From Chromatiales bacterium (GTDB lineage Bacteria; Pseudomonadota; Gammaproteobacteria; Chromatiales; Chromatiaceae), in NCBI GenBank assembly GCA_024712425.1, contig JAKRWE010000010.1, positions 1 to 36,854 on the forward strand: a stretch of DNA of 36,854 bases, read 5' to 3'. The translations under genes and the position numbers were made by a program. Within the stretch, counting starts at the first letter, position 1; each line of letters begins with the position of its first letter. Below are positions 1-9,107 of the stretch, one piece after another. The notes beneath the pieces are model-generated. The model worked only from the letters and a program-made list of their open reading frames with translations, made no database searches and was not told the DNA's origin.

Positions 1-45
1 CAGGCCAGACTCGGAATTGGGATCCCGTTGGGTCGGTCGCATTGA

Positions 46-402
46 ATCCGGAACGTAACAACGAAGAAAAGTGTCGCGCCGCATGATCGAAAAGGCGACA
101 TCTATCTTGACAAATACCGGGCGCTGGCCGCCGCTGCATTTGGCGACATGGCGCTCGATATTGCCATCGATCATGGTGTGCCCGAGGTGCGGCTCGAGGA
201 TCACGAGGAACTCGGTGAGACGACGGCCTGGCTGCTGCTGGGACTGGCTGTGGTGCAGGGATGGTTCTATGCCACCGAAAACCGCGCCAAGGTCATCAAT
301 CTGCTGATGACACTGGGTTCCACCGCAGTGCTGGGCGTGCTGCTGGCCACCGCCTACCATGGCGGGGAGCTGGTCTACAAACTGGGTGTCAACGTGGGTT
401 GA
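46..402 (+). CDS. DUF2231-like membrane protein, C-terminal part (5' end missing or out of frame near the window edge)
   Basis: Open frame from 46 reads ...HDRKGDIYLDKYRALAAAAFGDMALDIAIDHGVPEVRLEDHEELGETTAWLLLGLAVVQGWFYATENRAKVINLLMTLGSTAVLG..., with two hydrophobic helices; in-frame stop at 43-45 upstream. Called ORF starts at 148. Confidence 0.5.
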   Translation: MRNVTTKKSVAPHDRKGDIYLDKYRALAAAAFGDMALDIAIDHGVPEVRLEDHEELGETTAWLLLGLAVVQGWFYATENRAKVINLLMTLGSTAVLGVLLATAYHGGELVYKLGVNVG

Positions 403-1069
403 GCCAGTCGGGCCCGGCCCGAAAGGCCCTGATCACCGGCCGGTCCGGCCTGGCGTCCCAGGCCAGGGCCGCTGTCGTGTCATGGGTTATGGGGAATGTC
501 AGGGATGGGAAGCGGTCGGGATCGGCTCTTTCGCCGAAGATCCCCTCGCCAAGGCACTTCTGGCGGGCCTCGTGTCGGGTCCAGCATGTAAAAAAGGCGC
601 GTTCGCCGTAGCCAGTCCGCGCCAGGTATTCGGTTTCGGCCGGGTCGAAGAGTCGCCGGGCGATCTGCTGGCGATGTTGCAGTGGCCTGATGATCTCGAG
701 GTCGACACCGACCGCCGTGTCCCGCGCCAGCGCTATCAGCAGCCAGGCCCCGGCATGGCTGAGATTGAAGTGCAGCGGCCCGGCCGCCAGCCGGGGCTTC
801 CCGCCGGGCGCGATTCGGATGGGTACCTGTGCCGGCTCGCAGTCCAGGTGGCTGGCGAGCAGGTGACGCAGCAGGCTGCGGGTGGCACAGTAATGGCGGC
901 GCATGTCCGGGTCGGGCATGCCCGAAAGACGCTGCTCCTCTTGCGCGGACAGCCACTGTCTGTGACAGCCCGACTCCTCCAGGGCCAGCAGCCACAGATG
1001 GATCTCGCCCGGGCTCAGCGGCGGGATGGAAGCCTGCATTTCCCAGTTCGGAACGGCTGAGTCATTCAT
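389..1069 (-). CDS. 4'-phosphopantetheinyl transferase (Sfp/AcpT superfamily)
   Basis: 226 aa; motifs FNLSHAGAWLLIALA, VGVDLEIIRP and WTRHEARQKCLGEG typical of Sfp-type PPTases. Confidence 0.85.
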   Translation of the reverse strand: MNDSAVPNWEMQASIPPLSPGEIHLWLLALEESGCHRQWLSAQEEQRLSGMPDPDMRRHYCATRSLLRHLLASHLDCEPAQVPIRIAPGGKPRLAAGPLHFNLSHAGAWLLIALARDTAVGVDLEIIRPLQHRQQIARRLFDPAETEYLARTGYGERAFFTCWTRHEARQKCLGEGIFGERADPDRFPSLTFPITHDTTAALAWDARPDRPVIRAFRAGPDWLNPR

Positions 1070-1091
1070 GCGGGAATGATACTATCTGCGG

Positions 1092-2852
1092 GTGACCGAA
1101 ACCGCTCCTGCACCAATCCCCGTTCCCCGTATTGCTCGCCGTGCCGATTCGCCCGAAAACGGTGGCACAGGGGATCTGCCCGCCGATCTGCCGGAAATCC
1201 TGCGCCGTATCTATGCCGCGCGCGGGGTGCGCAGCGCGGATGAGCTCGAGCGTTCGCTGTCGGGCATGATCCCGCCGCAGCGCATGACCGGTGCCGACCA
1301 GGCCGCCGGGTTGATCGCGGATGTCATTCAGCAAGGCGGACGCCTGCTGGTGGTGGGTGATTTCGATGCGGACGGTGCGACCAGTTGCGCGCTGAGCGTG
1401 CTGGCGGTGCGCGCCATGGGACATGCGGCCATCGATTACCTGGTACCTAACCGTTTCGAATACGGTTATGGCCTGACCCCGGAGATCGTGGCGCTGGCCC
1501 TGGAACGTTCTCCTGACCTGCTGGTCACCGTGGACAACGGTATCTCCAGCATCGCGGGCGTGGACGCGGCCAATGCCGCCGGCATCCCGGTGGTGGTGAC
1601 CGACCATCACCTGCCCGGAGATACACTGCCGGACGCCGCGGCCATCGTGAATCCGAATGTCCCGGGCAACACCTTCCCCTCCAAGGCCGCGGCCGGGGTT
1701 GGGGTGGTCTTCTATGTGCTGTTGCGCCTGCGTACGCTGCTGATCGAGCGCGGCTGGTTCGATCGGATCGGCCAGGCGCCGCCCAACATGGCGCAGTTCC
1801 TGGACCTGGTTGCACTCGGGACGGTGGCGGACGTGGTGCCGCTGGATCGCAACAACCGCATCCTGGTGTATCAGGGGCTGATGCGGATCCGCTCGGGTGA
1901 GTGCCGGCCGGGCATCCTGGCCCTGCTCGAGGCGGCCGGCCGCGATCATCGTCGGGTCCAGGCCAGTGACATGGGCTTCGCGGTGGGGCCGCGCCTCAAT
2001 GCCGCCGGGCGGCTGGACGACATGTCGCATGGCATTGCCTGTCTGCTCGCCGACTCCCTGGAGGCGGCGCGCCCGCTGGCACGGGAACTGGATGGGCTCA
2101 ACCGCCAGCGACGTGAGATCGAACAGGCGATGCAGCAACAGGCCGAGGCCATACTCGAGCAGCGGGAGCCGGACGAGGAGCACATGCCCTGGGGCATGTG
2201 CCTGTTCCAGGACGACTGGCACCAGGGGGTGATCGGCATCCTCGCGTCGCGCATCAAGGAACGTTACCACCGCCCGGTGATCGCCTTCGCTCCAGGAGAT
2301 GGAGATACCATCAAGGGCTCGGCACGATCGATACCCGGGCTGCACATACGGGATGCGCTCGATCGCGTCGCGGCATGTCACCCGGAGCTGTTGCAGAAAT
2401 TCGGCGGCCATGCCATGGCGGCCGGCATGACCCTGCGGCGCGCGGATTTCGAGCGTTTTTCCGAGGCCTTCGATGCCGTGGTGCGGGAACAACTCGATGA
2501 AGAGGATCTACAGGCAAGTATCACCTCGGATGGCGGCATCCCGGCAACCGAGATGACCCTGGATACCGCCCACCTCATCGCCGAGGGCGGCCCCTGGGGG
2601 CAGGGCTTTGTCGAACCGGTGTTCGATGATTTGTTCGAGGTGCGTTCCAGCCGTATCGTGGGCGAGCGGCACTGGAAGCTGGTGTTGCAGCACGAGGCCG
2701 GTGGCGCGCTCGTGGATGCCATCGCCTTCAACGCGGTCGCCGATCACCCCAAGCTGCCAGTACGCATCCACGCAGCCTATCGCATGGACGTCAACGAGTG
2801 GCGGGGCCAGCGCAGCCTGCAATTGCGCATTGAGCACATGGAGCCAGCATGA
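1092..2852 (+). CDS. recJ: Single-stranded-DNA-specific exonuclease RecJ
   Basis: 586 aa, GTG start; DHH-family motifs VVGDFDADGATSCAL, VTVDNGISS, VVTDHHLPG, GGHAMAAGMTL. Confidence 0.97.
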   Translation: MTETAPAPIPVPRIARRADSPENGGTGDLPADLPEILRRIYAARGVRSADELERSLSGMIPPQRMTGADQAAGLIADVIQQGGRLLVVGDFDADGATSCALSVLAVRAMGHAAIDYLVPNRFEYGYGLTPEIVALALERSPDLLVTVDNGISSIAGVDAANAAGIPVVVTDHHLPGDTLPDAAAIVNPNVPGNTFPSKAAAGVGVVFYVLLRLRTLLIERGWFDRIGQAPPNMAQFLDLVALGTVADVVPLDRNNRILVYQGLMRIRSGECRPGILALLEAAGRDHRRVQASDMGFAVGPRLNAAGRLDDMSHGIACLLADSLEAARPLARELDGLNRQRREIEQAMQQQAEAILEQREPDEEHMPWGMCLFQDDWHQGVIGILASRIKERYHRPVIAFAPGDGDTIKGSARSIPGLHIRDALDRVAACHPELLQKFGGHAMAAGMTLRRADFERFSEAFDAVVREQLDEEDLQASITSDGGIPATEMTLDTAHLIAEGGPWGQGFVEPVFDDLFEVRSSRIVGERHWKLVLQHEAGGALVDAIAFNAVADHPKLPVRIHAAYRMDVNEWRGQRSLQLRIEHMEPA

Positions 2853-3373
2853 GTGATTCCGAATTCGGGAATGAAACCGGTGGACGACCCAACAAGACCC
2901 AGCAGAAACGCGAGATCAGCGCGCGCACGGCACTGGTGGAACGGATGACGGGCCTGAGCGACCGGCAACTGGCCAGCCTGGGGCTGGACGGAGCGGCGGT
3001 TGCGGAGATTGCGAGGGTGCGGGCGATCAGGCCTTCGGGGGCGCGCAAGCGGCAGCTCAAGTTCTGTGTCAGACAGCTGCAGGGTGCCGACCTGTCCCAG
3101 GTCGAGCTGTACCTGGACGACCAGCAATCACAGCAGGTGGCGTTCAACCAGGCCTTCCATCATCTCGAGCGCTGGCGGGACCGTCTGATCGAGGAAGGCG
3201 ATGCCGCGCTGGGGGACGCTCTGGCGGAATGGCCGGGTCTCGACCGCCAGCAACTGCGGCAGCTGGTAAGGGAGGCGCGCCGCGAAAGGGATCAGGGCAA
3301 GCCCAGGGGCGCCGGGCGCAAGTTGTTTCGGTATCTGCGCAGCCTGGATGAAAACAGCGTCATACCGGATTGA
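2849..3373 (+). CDS. darP: Ribosome-associated protein DarP/YjgA (DUF615)
   Basis: 174 aa; RPNKTQQKREISARTALVERMTGLSDRQLASLGL...ARKRQLKFCVRQLQ...GRKLFRYLRSL typical of YjgA/DarP; overlaps recJ stop by 4 nt. Confidence 0.9.
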   Translation: MSDSEFGNETGGRPNKTQQKREISARTALVERMTGLSDRQLASLGLDGAAVAEIARVRAIRPSGARKRQLKFCVRQLQGADLSQVELYLDDQQSQQVAFNQAFHHLERWRDRLIEEGDAALGDALAEWPGLDRQQLRQLVREARRERDQGKPRGAGRKLFRYLRSLDENSVIPD

Positions 3374-3416
3374 AAACTGAGCTATAGTGAAAGAACTCAT
3401 GCTGATTCCGGTCTGT

Positions 3417-3842
3417 ATGGGTGTAAAAAGAAACAACAAACCCAGCGCGAGCCCAGCGATGCCACTCCTATCGAGTAAACGGCCGGTCCATCTCAACCTG
3501 TTCAAGATCCGCCTGCCGGTGGCCGGCGTGATGTCCATCATCCATCGCCTGACCGGGGCGATCATGTTTCTCTCGATCCCGCTGCTCATCTATCTGCTGG
3601 ACCGTTCCCTCATCAGCGAGGCAGGGTTCATGCAGGTGGTGGCCTTTCTGCACACGCCGCCTGGCATGCTGATGCTGTTCGGTTTGATGTGGTCGCTCAT
3701 GCACCATCTGCTGGCCGGCATCCGCTACCTGTTGATCGATATCGATCTCGGTGTGGACAAGCCGACCGCGCGCCTGAGCGCGCTGCTGGTCATCGTGAGT
3801 GGGCCGGTGCTGGGCCTGTTACTGACCTGGGGAATGTTATGA
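3417..3842 (+). CDS. sdhC: Succinate dehydrogenase cytochrome b556 subunit
   Basis: RPVHLNLFKIRLPVAGVMSIIHRLTGAIMF...SLMHHLLAGIRYLLIDIDLGVD; start ambiguous (3387, 3417 or 3459). Confidence 0.92.
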   Translation: MGVKRNNKPSASPAMPLLSSKRPVHLNLFKIRLPVAGVMSIIHRLTGAIMFLSIPLLIYLLDRSLISEAGFMQVVAFLHTPPGMLMLFGLMWSLMHHLLAGIRYLLIDIDLGVDKPTARLSALLVIVSGPVLGLLLTWGML

Positions 3843-4180
3843 GTCGCAAGGCATCCGGGCTCAAGGCGTGGGTGCTGCAGCGCGCCACGGCCATCTACAT
3901 CGGCCTGTTCAGTATCGTGCTGCTGGCGGTGTTGTTGTTCGATCCGCCGCGGGACTATGCGCAGTGGCGTGACTGGTTTGCTGACCCGCTGATCGGTATC
4001 GCCACCCTGGTCTATGTCGTCGCGATCCTGCTGCATGCCTGGGTGGGTATCCGGGACATCCTGATCGATTACGTAAAGCCGCTGGGCCTGCGGGTTACCC
4101 TGCTGGCGCTGGTGGCGCTTGGACTGCTGGCCTGTGGCCTGTGGGCGTCTCAATCCCTGATCCTGGTAAGGTTGGTCTGA
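3839..4180 (+). CDS. sdhD: Succinate dehydrogenase membrane anchor subunit
   Basis: MSRKASGLKAWVLQRATAIYIGLFSIVLL...HAWVGIRDILIDYVKPLGLRV; ATGA overlap with sdhC stop. Confidence 0.92.
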   Translation: MSRKASGLKAWVLQRATAIYIGLFSIVLLAVLLFDPPRDYAQWRDWFADPLIGIATLVYVVAILLHAWVGIRDILIDYVKPLGLRVTLLALVALGLLACGLWASQSLILVRLV

Positions 4181-5935
4181 ATGGCTTTGGCAAGAAGACG
4201 ATTCGATGCATTGATCATCGGTGCCGGCGGTGCCGGCCTGAACGCCGCGATCCAGTTGGCCAAAACCGATGCCCGGGTGGCGGTGGTGTCCAAGGTGTTC
4301 CCGACACGCTCGCATACCGTGGCGGCGCAGGGCGGCGTGAATGCGGCGCTGGCCAACGTGATGCCGGACAACTGGCACTGGCATATGTTCGACACGGTCA
4401 AGGGCTCCGATTACCTCGGTGACCAGGATGCGATCGAGTACATGTGCCGCGAGGCCATCCCCACCGTTTACGAGCTGGAGCACAACGGGGTCCCCTTCTC
4501 GCGCCTGGACAACGGCAAGATCTACCAGCGCCCTTTCGGCGGTATGACCCAGAACTTCGGTGGTGCCCAGGCCGCGCGCACCTGTGCCGCGGCCGATCGT
4601 ACCGGACACGCGATCCTGCACACGCTCTATCAGCAGAACCTGCGCGCCCGCACGCATTTCTTCGACGAGTATTTCGCCATCGACCTGATCCGTGATGACG
4701 AAGGCGCGATCCTCGGCGCGCTGGTGCTCGAGATCGAGACCGGCGAGCCGCTGTTGATCGAGGCCAAGGCCACGGTGCTGGCCACCGGCGGTTGCGGACA
4801 GGCGTTTCGCACCACCTCCAATGCGCATATCAATACCGGGGACGGCATGGCCATGGCGCTACGCGCCGGTGTGCCCCTGATGGACATGGAGTTCTTCCAG
4901 TTTCATCCGACCGGCATCGCCGGGCGCGGCATGCTGATCACCGAGGGTGTGCGCGGCGAGGGCGGTTACCTGATCAACAAGGACGGCGAGCGCTTTATGG
5001 AGCGCTATGCCCCCAATGCCAAGGACCTGGCCAGCCGCGACGTGGTCTCGCGCGCCATCGTCACCGAGGTCAAGGAGGGCAGGGGCTGCGGTCCCAATGG
5101 CGACCACGTGTATCTCAAGCTCGACCATCTCGGCGAGGAGATCATCAGCAAGCGGCTGCCGGGCATCCGGGAGAGCGGCCGGATCTTTGCCGGCGTGGAC
5201 GCGGCCAGGGAGCCGTTGCCGGTGTTCCCGACCGCGCATTACGCCATGGGCGGTATCCCGACCGACCGCTATGGCCGGGTGCTGGCTCCGGTCGGCACCG
5301 GCGAGGAGATCGTGCCGGGCCTGTACGCGGCTGGCGAATGTGCCTGTGTCTCGGTACACGGCGGCAACCGCCTCGGCGGCAACTCGCTGCTGGACATTCT
5401 GGTGTTCGGTCGCGCGGCCGGTCTCGATCTGCTGCAGCACATGGAGAGCCACCACCGGCCGATGGACGAGGCCAGCGTGGACAAGGCCATGGCCCGGCTC
5501 GAGCGCTGGGACCGGAAGGGCGAAGGCCTGAGCGTGGCCGAACTGCGCGAGGCCTTCCGTCGCTGCATGGAGGATCATGCCGGTGTCTTCCGCACCGAGG
5601 AGATCATGACGGAGGGTGTGGAGAGGCTCCGTGAACTGCGCGAGCAGCTGTCGGAAGTGCGTTTGCAGGATCACTCCAAGGTGTTCAATACCGCGCGTAT
5701 CGAGGCGCTGGAACTGGAGAACATCATGGCCTGCGGCATGGCGATAGCGGTCTCCGCGCTCAACCGCCAGGAGAGCCGGGGTACCCACTCGCGGCCGGAC
5801 TACCCCAAGCGTGACGATGTCAACTGGATGAAGCACAGCCTGTACCTGCTCGACGGTGACCAGCTGGACTACAAGCCGGTACAGACCAAGCCGCTGTCGG
5901 TGGAGACCTTTCCCCCGAAGGAGAGGGTGTACTGA
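4181..5935 (+). CDS. sdhA: Succinate dehydrogenase flavoprotein subunit
   Basis: 584 aa; GAGGAGLNAAIQLA, SHTVAAQGGVNAAL, HPTGIAGRGMLITEGVRGEGGYL, HGGNRLGGNSLLD. Confidence 0.98.
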   Translation: MALARRRFDALIIGAGGAGLNAAIQLAKTDARVAVVSKVFPTRSHTVAAQGGVNAALANVMPDNWHWHMFDTVKGSDYLGDQDAIEYMCREAIPTVYELEHNGVPFSRLDNGKIYQRPFGGMTQNFGGAQAARTCAAADRTGHAILHTLYQQNLRARTHFFDEYFAIDLIRDDEGAILGALVLEIETGEPLLIEAKATVLATGGCGQAFRTTSNAHINTGDGMAMALRAGVPLMDMEFFQFHPTGIAGRGMLITEGVRGEGGYLINKDGERFMERYAPNAKDLASRDVVSRAIVTEVKEGRGCGPNGDHVYLKLDHLGEEIISKRLPGIRESGRIFAGVDAAREPLPVFPTAHYAMGGIPTDRYGRVLAPVGTGEEIVPGLYAAGECACVSVHGGNRLGGNSLLDILVFGRAAGLDLLQHMESHHRPMDEASVDKAMARLERWDRKGEGLSVAELREAFRRCMEDHAGVFRTEEIMTEGVERLRELREQLSEVRLQDHSKVFNTARIEALELENIMACGMAIAVSALNRQESRGTHSRPDYPKRDDVNWMKHSLYLLDGDQLDYKPVQTKPLSVETFPPKERVY

Positions 5936-6627
5936 TGAAATTCATTGTTTCCCGCTTCAATCCCGACAGCGACAGCAAGCCTTATATGCAGACCTTCGAG
6001 GTCGAGGTGAGGTGCGGCATGATGCTGCGCGATGCCCTGATGGAGATCAAACGCCAGGATGAGTCCTTCGCATTCCGTCATTCCTGCGGGGAAGGGGTGT
6101 GCGGTTCGGACGGGGTAAACGTGAACGGCACCAATCGCCTGGCCTGTATCACCCCGGTGGCCGAGCTCAAGGAGCCGGTGGAGATACGGCCATTCCCCGG
6201 CCGGCCCATCATACGCGAGCTGGTCGTGGACATGAGCCAGTTCTACGAGCAGTACAAGGCCGTCGAGCCCTGGCTGGTGCGCAAGGACCCCATGCCGGAA
6301 CAGGAAATCCTGCAGTCCCCTGCGGATCGCGACAAGCTGGATGGTCTGTACGAGTGCATCCTGTGCGGGTGCTGCTCGACCGCCTGCCCGTCCTTCTGGT
6401 GGAACCCGGAGAAGTTCCACGGCCCGCAGGCCCTGTTGACCGCCTGGCGCTTCCTGGCCGACAGCCGCGATCAGGCCACCGACCGGCGTCTCGACGAACT
6501 GGAAGAGCCCTACAAGCTGTTCCGCTGCCATACCATCATGAACTGCGTCGAGGTCTGCCCCAAGGGACTGAACCCCACTCAGGCCATCGGGCACATCAAG
6601 CACCTGATGCTGAAAAAGGCGATCTGA
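5935..6627 (+). CDS. sdhB: Succinate dehydrogenase iron-sulfur subunit
   Basis: 230 aa; SCGEGVCGSDGVNVNG, CILCGCCSTACPSFWWNPEKFHGP, CHTIMNCVEVCPKGLNPTQAIGHIK. Confidence 0.98.
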   Translation: MKFIVSRFNPDSDSKPYMQTFEVEVRCGMMLRDALMEIKRQDESFAFRHSCGEGVCGSDGVNVNGTNRLACITPVAELKEPVEIRPFPGRPIIRELVVDMSQFYEQYKAVEPWLVRKDPMPEQEILQSPADRDKLDGLYECILCGCCSTACPSFWWNPEKFHGPQALLTAWRFLADSRDQATDRRLDELEEPYKLFRCHTIMNCVEVCPKGLNPTQAIGHIKHLMLKKAI

Positions 6628-6636
6628 CGGCCTGTA

Positions 6637-6900
6637 ATGCCGCGCGACGACGAACAGGCACGCGAACTCGCCCGCCTGCGCTGGCAGTGCCGGCGTGGCA
6701 TGCTGGAACTGGATGAGATCCTCCGGGCCTACGTCGATACCCGCTACCCTGGTGCGAGCGCCGGTGAGCAGGCCGCCTTCAGGCGCCTGCTGGATTACCA
6801 GGACCCGGAATTACAGCAATGGCTGCTGCTCGATAGGGAGCCGGAGAACGAGGATCTGCGCGCTATCGTCACGTTGTTGCGCGATGGCCCGGGCGCATGA
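6637..6900 (+). CDS. sdhE: FAD assembly factor SdhE
   Basis: 87 aa; LARLRWQCRRGMLELDEILRAYVD...FRRLLDYQDPELQQWLL, the SdhE RGMxE motif region. Confidence 0.92.
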   Translation: MPRDDEQARELARLRWQCRRGMLELDEILRAYVDTRYPGASAGEQAAFRRLLDYQDPELQQWLLLDREPENEDLRAIVTLLRDGPGA

Positions 6901-6922
6901 GCGGCCCGGGTGGGCGTATGCG

Positions 6923-7183
6923 CTACAGGGCTTCCCTTATCTGCGCCAGCAAGGCGACATAGCTGTCCATGTCACGTGAGCGGACCAGGCGTGTGAAATC
7001 ATGCAGTTGCCGGCCAAGTTCCTCGTTCTGTTCCTGGCTCAGGACATAGCGCTTGAGCTTGACCGCGGCATCGTCCAGATCGATCCCGGTGACCGGGTTC
7101 TGCGACGCCTCGAATTGGGCCGCCAGCCGCATGAAGTTTTCCACCAATGCATCTTTCGACTCAATCATTTCCGATTTCCTCAC
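6923..7183 (-). CDS. Small conserved-looking hypothetical protein at the end of the TRAP operon
   Basis: 86 aa ORF, 4 nt after dctM stop on the same strand; no family recognised. ATG may be the internal MIESKD. Confidence 0.6.
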   Translation of the reverse strand: MRKSEMIESKDALVENFMRLAAQFEASQNPVTGIDLDDAAVKLKRYVLSQEQNEELGRQLHDFTRLVRSRDMDSYVALLAQIREAL

Positions 7184-7187
7184 TACC

Positions 7188-8477
7188 TCAACTCAAACCA
7201 TACAACTCCGGAAAAACGAGAATGGAGATCACGACCGCTACCTGCATGGCGATAAAGGGCATCACCCCGCGATAGATGTCGATCGTCCGCACCGAGGGTG
7301 GCGCGACCCCCTTCAGGTAGAACGGGCTGAACCCGAACGGCGGGGTGAGGAAGGAGGTCTGCAGGTTCATCGCGATCAGGATCGCGAACCATAGCATATT
7401 GATACCCAAAGTCTCCGCGATCGGCGCCAGGATGGGGACCACGATGAAGGAGATCTCCACGAAATCGATGAAGAAGCCCAGCAGCATGATGATCAGCATG
7501 GACAGGATCAGGAAACCCCACTCGTTACCCGGCAGCTGGGTCATGAGATCCTCCACGATGGTGTCCCCACCGGTATAGGTGAAGGTCATGGAGAAGGCCG
7601 TGGCGCCGAGCAGGATGGCGAACACCATGGCGGTGATCTTGACTGTTTCCATTGCGCTGTCGAACAGCATCTTCCAACTGAACTTGCGGTATACCAGTGC
7701 CAGCACGATGGCACCGACGCTGCCCAGCGCCGAGGATTCCGTGGGCGTGGCAATACCGGCAAAGATGGAACCCAGGACCACGATGATCAGTGCCAGCGGC
7801 GGCAGGATGGCCACCAGGGCGTTGAGATACTGACGCTTGCGGGTGGAGCCGTCGTCCTTGAACGGTACGGCCGGCGCCGCATCCCTGTTGACCCAGGCGA
7901 TGCCGAGGACATAGACGACGTAGATCCCGACCAGGACGACGCCAGGGATGATGGCGGCCTGGAACAGGTCTCCGACCGGGATACCGAGCACGTCGCCGAG
8001 GATGATCAGGATGATGGAAGGCGGGATGATCTGGCCCAGGGTGCCGGCACCGCAGATGGTGCCGCAGGCAAGCCCCTTGTCATAGCCGTACTTGAGCATG
8101 ACCGGCAGCGAGATGACCCCCATGGCAACCACGCTGGCGCCGACGACACCGGTGGACGCGGCAAGCAGGGCACCCACCAGCACCGTCGATACCGCCAAAC
8201 CACCGCGTACCGAGCCGAACAAGCGGCCCATGGACTCCAGCAGTTGTTCCGCCAGGCGTGTCTTCTGCAGCACGATGCCCATGAAGATGAACAGGGGCAC
8301 GGCCATCAGCACCACGTTGTGCATGATGTTGAAGATGCGGAAGGGCATGAATTCGAACAGCTCCCAGCCTTCGGCCCAGACGCCGAAGATCAGGGCCACG
8401 CCGCCGAAGGTGAAGGCCACCGGAAAGCCCAGCAGGAGCAGCAGCAGGGCGACCAGGAACATGACGATGCCGACCAT
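7188..8477 (-). CDS. dctM: TRAP transporter large permease (DctM family)
   Basis: 429 aa polytopic; PLFIFMGIVLQKTRLAEQLLESMGRLFG, GTLGQIIPPSIILIILGD, IATPTESSALGSVGAIVLAL, TSFLTPPFGFSPFYLKGVAP. Confidence 0.93.
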   Translation of the reverse strand: MVGIVMFLVALLLLLLGFPVAFTFGGVALIFGVWAEGWELFEFMPFRIFNIMHNVVLMAVPLFIFMGIVLQKTRLAEQLLESMGRLFGSVRGGLAVSTVLVGALLAASTGVVGASVVAMGVISLPVMLKYGYDKGLACGTICGAGTLGQIIPPSIILIILGDVLGIPVGDLFQAAIIPGVVLVGIYVVYVLGIAWVNRDAAPAVPFKDDGSTRKRQYLNALVAILPPLALIIVVLGSIFAGIATPTESSALGSVGAIVLALVYRKFSWKMLFDSAMETVKITAMVFAILLGATAFSMTFTYTGGDTIVEDLMTQLPGNEWGFLILSMLIIMLLGFFIDFVEISFIVVPILAPIAETLGINMLWFAILIAMNLQTSFLTPPFGFSPFYLKGVAPPSVRTIDIYRGVMPFIAMQVAVVISILVFPELYGLS

Positions 8478-8480
8478 GGT

Positions 8481-9023
8481 CTAGACCTCCGGGTCGCTGG
8501 CGTGGTGTTGTGGCGGCTCCAGCCCCAGGAACTGGTTGACCGCATGTAGCAGGAAGCCCAGGCTGCTGATCATCACGCAGCCGAAGGACAGGGGGATCAT
8601 GGCCTTGATGATCCAGCGGTAGGGCAGTCCGCCGGGGTCGCCGCTCATCTCGCCGAGTTCATAGGCCTCGCGCGCGAAACCGATGCCGTAATCGGCCACC
8701 GGGTAACAGAACGGCCACAGGAACACGATAGTGCCGAAGATGTCGATCAGGGCCTGGCGGCGCGGGCTGGCCTTTTCGTACAGGATATCCACCCGCACAT
8801 GCCCGTCGGCCTGCAGGGCGTAGGCGACGCCGAACAGGAAGATGGCGGCGAACAGATGCCATTCCAGTTCCTGCATACCGATGGACACATCATTGAAGGC
8901 GTAGCGTTTCACCACGTCGTAGAACACATTGGCGACCAGCAGGAGCAGCAGGGTTGCGGAGAAATAACCGACCCCCACGGAAAACCGGCTGATGGCCTTT
9001 TCCGCCTTGAGCAATATGGACAT
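8481..9023 (-). CDS. dctQ: TRAP transporter small permease (DctQ family)
   Basis: 180 aa with 4 predicted TM segments, FNDVSIGMQELEWHLFAAIFLFGVAYALQADGHVRVDI; adjacent to dctM. Confidence 0.9.
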   Translation of the reverse strand: MSILLKAEKAISRFSVGVGYFSATLLLLLVANVFYDVVKRYAFNDVSIGMQELEWHLFAAIFLFGVAYALQADGHVRVDILYEKASPRRQALIDIFGTIVFLWPFCYPVADYGIGFAREAYELGEMSGDPGGLPYRWIIKAMIPLSFGCVMISSLGFLLHAVNQFLGLEPPQHHASDPEV

Positions 9024-9053
9024 GCTGATTCCCTGACAACTACATAAAAGACA

Positions 9054-9081
9054 AGGCGGCCATGGTAACCCATGACCGCCT
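9054..9081 (-). promoter_or_regulatory. Intercistronic stem-loop between dctP and dctQ
   Basis: AGGCGGCCATGG-TAAC-CCATGACCGCCT, 12-bp arms with one mismatch; on the minus strand followed by TGTCTTTTATG. Confidence 0.7.
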
Positions 9082-9107
9082 CTCCGGTTAAGCGGGTGAG
9101 TAGGATG

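Noticed and set aside
1-45. Frameshift in the first gene
   Set aside because: The 5' part lies outside the window or at a contig edge, so a frameshift cannot be told apart from truncation.
1062-2492. 476-aa ORF antisense to recJ
   Set aside because: Low-complexity His/Arg/Gln-rich translation typical of the reverse frame of a GC-rich gene; recJ is clear on the other strand.
3725-4828. 367-aa ORF antisense to sdhD/sdhA
   Set aside because: Shadow ORF in GC-rich sequence.
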